From Pseudomonas thivervalensis (GTDB lineage Bacteria; Pseudomonadota; Gammaproteobacteria; Pseudomonadales; Pseudomonadaceae), in assembly GCF_001269655.1 (NCBI RefSeq), contig NZ_LHVE01000007.1, forward strand, positions 496,001 to 560,000: a stretch of 64,000 bases of DNA. The letters are read 5' to 3'. This document shows positions 58,496 to 64,000 of this stretch, in pieces. A program made the translations under genes and the position numbers. Under the pieces are notes generated by a model. The model was given only the letters and a program-made list of their open reading frames with translations. It was not told the origin of the DNA and ran no database searches. Numbering within the stretch: position 1 is the first letter of the stretch; every line of letters starts with the position of its first letter.

Positions 58496-59326
58496 ATGCA
58501 TCCCGCAGCCGAACATTCGCCGCTGGGCAAATCCAGCGAATACATCGCCACGTACACGCCGTCACTGCTGTTCCCGATCCCGCGCACCGCGAAATGGGCG
58601 GAACTGGGCCTGACGGCAGAGACCCTGCCATACAAGGGCGTGGACTTCTGGAACTGTTTCGAGCTGTCGTGGCTGTTGCCGTCCGGCAAGCCGGTGGTGG
58701 CCATCGGCGAGTTCGCGATCCCGGCGGATTCGCCGAACATCATCGAGTCCAAATCCTTCAAGCTCTACCTCAACTCCTTGAACCAGACCCCGTTCGCCGA
58801 TACCGCAAGCCTGGAAGCCACACTGCGCCAGGACCTGTCGGCGGCGGCTGGAAAATCGGTGGGGGTGCGGATTCGCAGCCTCAAGGACGTGGAGCGTGAA
58901 GGCGTCGTGGCGCTGCCCGGCACCTGCATCGACGATTTGGCCATCAGCGTCGATTCCTACGCGCACCCGCGGCCGGAACTGCTGCGTTGCGATGCTTCGC
59001 GCATCGTCGAGCAAAGCCTGCACAGCCACCTGCTCAAGTCCAACTGCCCGGTAACCAGCCAGCCGGACTGGGGCAGCGTAGCGGTGGAATATCGCGGCGC
59101 GGCCTTGGACCCGGCCAGCCTGCTGGCCTACATCGTCAGCTTCCGCCAGCATTCGGATTTCCATGAGCAATGCGTGGAGCGGATCTTTCTCGACCTGCAG
59201 CGGTTGCTCAAGCCGGAGAAATTGACGGTGTACGCGCGATATGTGCGTCGTGGTGGACTGGACATCAACCCGTATCGCAGTACCGAAGACGTTCAACTGC
59301 CGAACCATCGGCTGGTCCGTCAATAA
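58496..59326 (+). CDS. queF: NADPH-dependent 7-cyano-7-deazaguanine reductase QueF
   Basis: A 276-residue bimodular QueF that reduces preQ0 to preQ1 in queuosine synthesis. The active-site Cys184 lies in [13 protein letters not shown] with Asp191 following, and the NADPH motif [11 protein letters not shown] is at 84-94. The length is that of the YqcD/QueF long form. No riboswitch is evident in the short 61-base spacer before it. Confidence 0.96.
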   Translation: MHPAAEHSPLGKSSEYIATYTPSLLFPIPRTAKWAELGLTAETLPYKGVDFWNCFELSWLLPSGKPVVAIGEFAIPADSPNIIESKSFKLYLNSLNQTPFADTASLEATLRQDLSAAAGKSVGVRIRSLKDVEREGVVALPGTCIDDLAISVDSYAHPRPELLRCDASRIVEQSLHSHLLKSNCPVTSQPDWGSVAVEYRGAALDPASLLAYIVSFRQHSDFHEQCVERIFLDLQRLLKPEKLTVYARYVRRGGLDINPYRSTEDVQLPNHRLVRQ

Positions 59327-59336
59327 AGCTCTAAAT

Positions 59337-59424
59337 GTGGGAGCGAGTCTGCTCGCGATGAGGGCGGCACATTCAACATTGGTGTTGGCTGACAGTGCGC
59401 AATCGCGAGCAGGCTCGCTCCCAC
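59337..59424. repeat. REP pair (family A, variant arms)
   Basis: GTGGGAGCGAGTCTGCTCGC and the inverse GCGAGCAGGCTCGCTCCCAC with a 44-base centre. The central TT of the core is changed to TC/AG in compensating fashion. Confidence 0.88.
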
Positions 59425-59451
59425 AATGAACTGCATTTCAAGTTACCTAAA

Positions 59452-59486
59452 TTAAAAAGCCCTGCTAGCGATAGCAGGGCTTTTTT
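59452..59486. terminator. Bidirectional terminator between queF and the DUF4404 gene
   Basis: AAAAAGCCCTGCTA and TAGCAGGGCTTTTTT with a GCGA tetraloop, T-runs on both strands. Confidence 0.92.
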
Positions 59487-59499
59487 ACATTCGAAGGGT

Positions 59500-59763
59500 T
59501 CAGATCCCCATGTTGCCCAAGGTTTGCACGATGTTGCGCAAGGTCCCGGCAAGGGTTGGGTGCTCCAGCTCGAAGCGCTCGACGGCCAGGTTTACATTGT
59601 CGGCGAGGTTGGTGTCCGGTGTTTTGGTTTCCAACTCAAGCTCAAGTTCGATCTGTTGCATCAGTGCGTGCAGGTCATCGCGCTCGACTTCGGAAAGCGG
59701 TGGATTCTGTTCCAATTGCTCGCGCAGTTTGTTGAGCTGTTCTTGCAATTCGCGGGCAGGCAT
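59500..59763 (-). CDS. DUF4404-family protein
   Basis: An 87-residue, very helical and charged protein (MPARELQEQLNKLREQLEQNPPLSEVERDDLHALMQQIELELEL...), from ATG 59763 with GGGAG seven bases upstream. Matches DUF4404, small Pseudomonas proteins of unknown role. It is encoded next to the HAD-like gene on the same strand. Confidence 0.8.
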   Translation of the reverse strand: MPARELQEQLNKLREQLEQNPPLSEVERDDLHALMQQIELELELETKTPDTNLADNVNLAVERFELEHPTLAGTLRNIVQTLGNMGI

Positions 59764-59872
59764 TGGCGTACTCCCTTTATTGATAGGCACTGCCATGGAC
59801 CGCGACGCCGGGTCAAAAGTCCATGGCCTGCCTTAAGAGTAATCCACACTCACGCGCCCTGCATGATCCCGG

Positions 59873-60493
59873 TCAGGGCTTCTCGCCTTTTAATCTGCGC
59901 AGGCAGATATCGGCCAGGCAGGTGTCGAGCTCACCCAGGTGATCGATCACCGAATGCACGCCGAGGCTGAACAATTGCACGGTGGCCTTGGCACGCCTGG
60001 TTTCCCGTTCCTGTTGGCTCAGCGCCTGCCATTCCCCCGGTGTCAGGCCGCACAGCGAGCCGCAGGACGCCAGGCCGATGGTCCACAAACCGGCATTGAG
60101 CCCCGACTGCAAGAGCTTCGGTTCGCCACTGACCAGCACGCAACCGTCCAGTTGCTGGACGTTCAGCGCCATCAAGGCTTGCCAGCAGGCATGCGGTGCC
60201 GGCCACGGATTATTTGTTGCGGGAAGTTGCGGCGGTTTGATCCACGTTGGCAACGAAGCCGCCAGGGCATGGCTGACGGCAGGCGGCAATTCATCGAGCC
60301 AGGCGCAGGGAATTTCCTGGCGCTGCAAATGGTGCAAGCTCTCAAGGGCGCCAGGCGTCGGCTGTGCATGCTCATCCGGTGCCGCTCCTGGCTGACGTAC
60401 GCGTGCGCCGAAATCCACCAGGCATCCGCTGAGGCCAAACAGTACGGCGGTCAGGCTGGGGGCTGGAAGGGGCAGGGCTTCGGCGCGGGGCAT
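59873..60493 (-). CDS. Phosphonatase-like HAD-fold protein lacking the nucleophile Asp
   Basis: A 206-residue protein. LTAVLFGLSGCLVDFGARVRQPG and LNAGLWTIGLASCGSLCGLTPGEW align with phosphonoacetaldehyde hydrolase (PhnX), which would read VLDWAGTTVDFG and NAGMWTVGV. The catalytic Asp of HAD motif I is replaced (FGLSG), so hydrolase activity is unlikely. Length is shorter than PhnX (about 270). It resembles PA2803 of P. aeruginosa by position; function unknown. Confidence 0.7.
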   Translation of the reverse strand: MPRAEALPLPAPSLTAVLFGLSGCLVDFGARVRQPGAAPDEHAQPTPGALESLHHLQRQEIPCAWLDELPPAVSHALAASLPTWIKPPQLPATNNPWPAPHACWQALMALNVQQLDGCVLVSGEPKLLQSGLNAGLWTIGLASCGSLCGLTPGEWQALSQQERETRRAKATVQLFSLGVHSVIDHLGELDTCLADICLRRLKGEKP

Positions 60494-60694
60494 GGGAACG
60501 TCCTTGAAATAACCAGCAGCCTAAAGCGCGCGGATGACAGTCCGGTGACAGTGGAGTGAAAGGCGCCAGTCATGGAAAAGTCCTACGCCCTGCGTGTTTT
60601 TCGGTGCTGCCTATCCACGCGTTCCGTCTTATACTAGCGGCCTTACCGCCTGGGCTCGGCGCCCTTGCCTGAATAATCCAAGGAGTTTTCCCTT

Positions 60695-61384
60695 ATGCGC
60701 TGGAGCCATCGTCTAGCTCAGCTGTGTCTTTCCGCCTGCGTCCTGCTGGTTCCGTTCGCCGCCCAGGCCGCTACGGAAGACGATCCATGGGAAAGCATCA
60801 ATCGTCCGATCTTCACCTTCAACGACACCCTTGATACCTATGCGCTCAAGCCACTGGCCCAGGGTTATCAATACGTGACGCCGCAATTCCTCGAAGACGG
60901 CATCCACAACATGTTCCGTAACATCGGCGATGTCGGCAACCTGGCCAACAACGTGCTGCAGGCCAAGCCGGCTGCCGCCGGGGTCGATACCGCCCGGTTG
61001 ATCTTCAACACCACCTTCGGCCTGCTGGGCTTCTTTGACGTGGGCACCCAGATGGGCCTGCAGCGCAGCGATGAAGATTTCGGCCAGACCCTCGGCTATT
61101 GGGGCGTGGGCAGTGGTCCGTATGTGATGTTGCCGCTGATGGGCCCAAGCACCTTGCGTGACGCGCCGGCCAAACTGGTGGATAACTACGCCGCCCCGTA
61201 TCGCTATATCGATAACGTTTCGGTGCGTAACTCTATCTGGGGCCTGAACATCGTCGACACCCGCGCCAGCCTGCTGTCGGCCGAGAAGATGGTGAGCGGC
61301 GACAAATACGTTTTCATCCGCAATGCCTACCTGCAGAACCGCGAATTCAAGGTCAAGGATGGCCAGGTCGAAGATGACTTTTGA
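60695..61384 (+). CDS. mlaA: MlaA (VacJ) phospholipid transport protein
   Basis: A 229-residue outer-membrane protein that removes mislocalised phospholipids and passes them to MlaC. DPWESINRPIFTFNDTLDTYALKPLAQGY and the GYWGVGSGPYVMLPLMGPST segments define the family. The signal sequence has a cleavage candidate AQA-ATEDDP; a lipobox-like LSAC at 12-15 lies unusually early, so lipidation is uncertain. AAGGAG lies about nine bases before the ATG. Confidence 0.93.
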   Translation: MRWSHRLAQLCLSACVLLVPFAAQAATEDDPWESINRPIFTFNDTLDTYALKPLAQGYQYVTPQFLEDGIHNMFRNIGDVGNLANNVLQAKPAAAGVDTARLIFNTTFGLLGFFDVGTQMGLQRSDEDFGQTLGYWGVGSGPYVMLPLMGPSTLRDAPAKLVDNYAAPYRYIDNVSVRNSIWGLNIVDTRASLLSAEKMVSGDKYVFIRNAYLQNREFKVKDGQVEDDF

Positions 61385-61729
61385 TTTCGATCGGTAAAAC
61401 CACGAAGGCGGCCCAAAAGGCCGCCTTCTGTGCTTTAGCGTCGTGTTTGAGCGGGTTTGATCCTTCCATTGAGTTACGCTTCGCTCGGTTCTTATAACTC
61501 TCTGTGCTTTGACAAATAAAGACGGCAAGCGGCTATCTGCATGAGCTTGAAACGCCCCGCGGATGGGAGTACCGTCTGCGCCTTAGAAGGGCACCTCTGA
61601 TGTAGTGGCGTGTAGGGCAAAGGCCTGAAAGCTGTACGACAGAGAGGCTAGAAAGCGAATCCAGTAGTGCGTGCCAGGCCAGACCGCCCAGCCCGCTACG
61701 CCAACCTAATTCTGGCGCCGTTTGCCCAC
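61385..61729. other. Intergenic region between mlaA and rssB
   Basis: 345 bases with no credible gene. It has the mlaA terminator hairpin (61405-61427) and a TTGACA at 61509-61514 whose only -10 candidate, CTATCT at 18-base spacing, is weak. Nothing else stands out. Confidence 0.5.
61405..61427 (+). terminator. Terminator hairpin of mlaA
   Basis: AAGGCGGCC and GGCCGCCTT around CAAAA, with only a weak T-rich tail. Confidence 0.65.
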
Positions 61730-62911
61730 ATGCCAAAAACCAGTGCCACGCTGCTGATAATCGATGATGACGAAGTGGTGCGAGCCAGTCTCGCAGCCTA
61801 CTTGGAAGACAGTGGTTTCAGCGTCCTGCAGGCCAGCAATGGCCAACAGGGTCTTCAGGTATTCGAGCAAGACAAGCCCGACCTGGTCATCTGCGACCTG
61901 CGCATGCCGCAGATGGGCGGACTCGAACTCATTCGCCAGGTCACCGAGATATCCTCGCAGACCCCGGTGATCGTGGTGTCGGGCGCGGGCGTGATGAACG
62001 ACGCGGTCGAGGCGTTGCGTCTGGGCGCGGCGGATTACCTGATCAAGCCCCTTGAAGACCTCGCGGTGCTCGAGCACTCGGTGCGCCGGGCGTTGGACCG
62101 TTCGCGCCTGTTGGTGGAAAACCAGCGTTACCGCGAGAAGCTGGAAACCGCCAACCGCGAGCTGGAAGCCAGCCTGAACCTGTTGCAGGAAGACCAGAAC
62201 GCCGGGCGTCAGGTGCAGATGAACATGCTGCCGGTCAGCCCCTGGACCGTCGATGATTTCCGTTTTGCCCACCAGATCATCCCGTCGTTGTACCTGTCGG
62301 GCGATTTCGTGGACTATTTCCGCGTTGACGAGCGGCGAGTGGCGTTTTACCTGGCGGACGTTTCCGGCCATGGTGCGTCCTCGGCCTTCGTGACGGTGCT
62401 GTTGAAGTTCATGACCACGCGGCTGTTGTTCGAATCCAAGCGCAACGGCACGTTGCCAGAGTTCAAGCCATCGGAAGTCCTTGGGCATATCAACCGAGGC
62501 CTGATCAGTTGTAAGCTGGGCAAACACGTCACAATGGTCGGTGGAGTCATCGACGAGGAGACGGGTTTGTTGACCTATAGCATCGGCGGTCACCTGCCGT
62601 TGCCTGTGTTGTATACGCCAGACAGTGTTCGTTACCTGGAAGGGCGTGGTTTGCCGGTGGGCCTGTTCAACGAGGCCACCTACGAAGACCACGTGCTGGA
62701 ATTGCCGCCGACCTTCAGCTTGACGCTGATGTCTGATGGCATTTTGGACCTTTTGACCGAACCTACACTCAAAGAGAAAGAAGCGGCCTTGCCTGAACGG
62801 GTGAGTGCAGCGGGCGGCAGCCTGGAAGGCTTGCGTCAAGTGTTTGGATTAGCCACGCTCGGGGAGATGCCGGATGATATCGCCCTGTTAGTGTTGAGCA
62901 GGAACCTTTGA
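61730..62911 (+). CDS. rssB: RssB-like response regulator with PP2C phosphatase domain
   Basis: A 393-residue protein: receiver domain with phospho-acceptor Asp in DLVICDLRMPQMGG (about residue 55), a coiled-coil linker, then a PP2C/SpoIIE domain. The phosphatase metal-binding pieces GDFVDYF, ADVSGHG, SDGILDLL and DDIALLVL are all present, so it should be active, unlike E. coli RssB, whose phosphatase domain is degenerate. Start ATG 61730 gives the normal receiver start but has no clear ribosome site. It is coupled to a STAS gene. Confidence 0.88.
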   Translation: MPKTSATLLIIDDDEVVRASLAAYLEDSGFSVLQASNGQQGLQVFEQDKPDLVICDLRMPQMGGLELIRQVTEISSQTPVIVVSGAGVMNDAVEALRLGAADYLIKPLEDLAVLEHSVRRALDRSRLLVENQRYREKLETANRELEASLNLLQEDQNAGRQVQMNMLPVSPWTVDDFRFAHQIIPSLYLSGDFVDYFRVDERRVAFYLADVSGHGASSAFVTVLLKFMTTRLLFESKRNGTLPEFKPSEVLGHINRGLISCKLGKHVTMVGGVIDEETGLLTYSIGGHLPLPVLYTPDSVRYLEGRGLPVGLFNEATYEDHVLELPPTFSLTLMSDGILDLLTEPTLKEKEAALPERVSAAGGSLEGLRQVFGLATLGEMPDDIALLVLSRNL

Positions 62912-63393
62912 TGAGTACCGGTAGAATCCAGTTCGCCGAGCAGGACGGCACCTTCGTCCTGAAGTTTGTCGGTGAAGTGCGCCTGACCCTGTGTTCGGCG
63001 CTGGATGCGACTATTGAGCGGATCTTCACCGCGCTGAACTTCAGCGCCATCGTGATCGACCTGACCGAAACCCGCAGCATCGACAGCACTACGTTGGGCC
63101 TGTTGGCCAAACTGTCGATCCTGTCGCGGCAAAAGGTCGGCCTGCTGCCGACCGTCGTCACCACCCACAACGACATCACCCGTCTGCTGCAGTCGATGGG
63201 CTTCGACCAGGTGTTCAACATCGTCGGCGACCCTGTGCCGTGCCCGGAATGCCTGGACGACCTGCCTGACCAGGACCAGTCCGAAGAGGAAGTGCGGATC
63301 AAGGTGCTCGAGGCCCACAAGATTCTCATGGGGCTCAACGATTCCAATCGTGAAGCGTTCCATGACCTGGTGAATGCGCTGGAGCGGCCTTGA
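62911..63393 (+). CDS. rssC: STAS anti-sigma-factor antagonist, RssC-like
   Basis: A 160-residue protein whose N-terminal STAS domain (FVGEVRLTLCSALDATIERIF, IDLTETRSIDSTTLGLLAKL) has Ser in the usual phosphorylation region. A C-terminal extension follows (CPECLDDLPDQDQSEEE). The ATG overlaps the rssB stop by one base. The pair forms a phosphatase-antagonist partner switch. I could not identify the matching anti-sigma kinase in this window. Confidence 0.85.
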   Translation: MSTGRIQFAEQDGTFVLKFVGEVRLTLCSALDATIERIFTALNFSAIVIDLTETRSIDSTTLGLLAKLSILSRQKVGLLPTVVTTHNDITRLLQSMGFDQVFNIVGDPVPCPECLDDLPDQDQSEEEVRIKVLEAHKILMGLNDSNREAFHDLVNALERP

Positions 63394-63443
63394 GCCTTGG
63401 GCTTTGTGTCGGCTGCACTGGCCTCATCGTCGGAACGCCGCCC

Positions 63444-63529
63444 GGAGCAAGCTCGCTCCCACAGGTTCTGCGTCGTTCTCATAACCGAGCCCAACCGACA
63501 CCCCCTGTGGGAGCGAGCTTGCTCGCGAT
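63444..63529. repeat. REP pair (family A, left arm truncated)
   Basis: GGAGCAAGCTCGCTCCCAC (63444-63462) and GTGGGAGCGAGCTTGCTCGC (63507-63529); the left unit has lost its TCGCGA outer part. Confidence 0.85.
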
Positions 63530-63570
63530 GGCGTCTATCGATCCACCACACCCCTTAAGCCAAGCCGCAT

Positions 63571-63605
63571 AAAAAAGGGCGAACCCAATCAGGTTCGCCC
63601 TTTTT
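63571..63605. terminator. Bidirectional terminator between rssC and tal
   Basis: AAAAAGGGCGAACC and GGTTCGCCCTTTTT, with T-runs for both convergent genes. Confidence 0.92.
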
Positions 63606-63624
63606 GCATGCCTGCTGAATCAGC

Positions 63625-64000
63625 TCAAAGCTTGGCTTGCAGCAACGCCTCCAGCTTCTCCTGGTCCCGGGCAAACTGACGAATACCTTCGGCCAGTTTC
63701 TCGGTCGCCATGGCGTCCTCGTTGGACAACCAGCGGAACTGCGCTTCGTTGAGGATCAAGCGCGCCTCGCCGGCTTGCCCTGGCGCCAGCTTGCGCTCCA
63801 GCTTGCCTTCGTCGGTGGCGAGTTTTTCCAGCAGGTCCGGGCTGACGGTCAAGCGGTCGCAGCCAGCCAGTTGCTCGATCTGGTTGAGGTTGCGGAAGCT
63901 TGCACCCATGACCACGGTCTTGTAGTCATTGGCCTTGTAGTAATTGTAGATGCGCGTTACTGACTGCACGCCTGGATCATCCGCGCCGGTGTAGTCGTTG
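63625..64000 (-). CDS. tal: Transaldolase, C-terminal part (5' end beyond the window)
   Basis: The last 124 codons of a frame open to the right edge. The coded text [37 protein letters not shown] is typical of class I transaldolase (TalB), followed by [15 protein letters not shown] and a C-terminal helix. Transaldolase moves dihydroxyacetone units in the pentose phosphate pathway. The catalytic Lys and start codon are outside the window. Confidence 0.93.
   Translation of the reverse strand, partial: NDYTGADDPGVQSVTRIYNYYKANDYKTVVMGASFRNLNQIEQLAGCDRLTVSPDLLEKLATDEGKLERKLAPGQAGEARLILNEAQFRWLSNEDAMATEKLAEGIRQFARDQEKLEALLQAKL

Overview
This 64-kb window is chromosomal DNA of a fluorescent Pseudomonas (P. 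fluorescens group by inference). The grounds are high G+C, Pseudomonas-type gene content (two tandem cbb3 oxidases, long GapDH, PsrA, lexA-sulA, mfd-csiV, sth, lolCDE, copRS, queF, mlaA, rssB/rssC, tal) in blocks whose order resembles P. aeruginosa, and about 16 Pseudomonas-type REP/REPIN palindromes between genes. Almost everything is core housekeeping DNA. I see no prophage, insertion sequence, CRISPR array, integron, tRNA or rRNA.

Layout. 1-500: a Phd/VapC-type toxin-antitoxin pair, the toxin cut by the window edge. 0.6-7.5 kb: two tandem ccoNOQP operons for cbb3 oxidases, both on the minus strand, with an Anr/FNR-type box upstream of the second. 7.6-18.9 kb: an alpha/beta hydrolase, Aer, a CPBP protease, AcnA, RlmM, a TusA-like protein, a MATE exporter, PdxB and a small PA1571-like protein. 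19.2-26.3 kb: an ABC exporter, Slt, Uup, a universal stress protein and a small membrane protein. 26.9-34.4 kb: fadBA, a DUF1653 protein, topA and two small Pseudomonas proteins. 34.5-37.7 kb: lexA-sulA with two SOS boxes, psrA with two PsrA boxes, and nagZ. 37.7-38.1 kb: a 137-bp tandem REPIN array. 38.1-46.5 kb: a SNF2 helicase, csiV, mfd and a long GAPDH. 46.6-55.5 kb: a citrate-type MFS symporter, apbE, sth, a GDPD, a PilZ protein and lolCDE. 55.7-61.4 kb: copRS divergent from a cupredoxin gene with a cop box between them, then queF, a DUF4404 protein, a degenerate phosphonatase-like HAD protein and mlaA. 61.7-64 kb: RssB-like PP2C response regulator, its STAS partner, and the 3' part of transaldolase.

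How genes work together. The cco operons supply high-affinity terminal oxidases and Aer would steer cells by redox state. fadBA with PsrA forms a fatty-acid-responsive circuit. lexA-sulA couples DNA damage to division arrest, and mfd repairs transcribed strands. slt and nagZ are murein turnover and recycling enzymes. lolCDE and mlaA serve outer-membrane lipoprotein sorting and phospholipid asymmetry. copRS with the cupredoxin is a periplasmic copper response.

Nothing amounts to an obvious new system. The best leads are a 137-bp REPIN tandem array, a REPIN nested inside another REPIN family, an Anr box lying inside the neighbouring gene, a HAD protein that has lost its nucleophile, an ApbE without local Nqr genes, and a possible small RNA upstream of fadB. 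Gene starts were chosen by ribosome-binding site and homologue start where the longest open frame was clearly too long.
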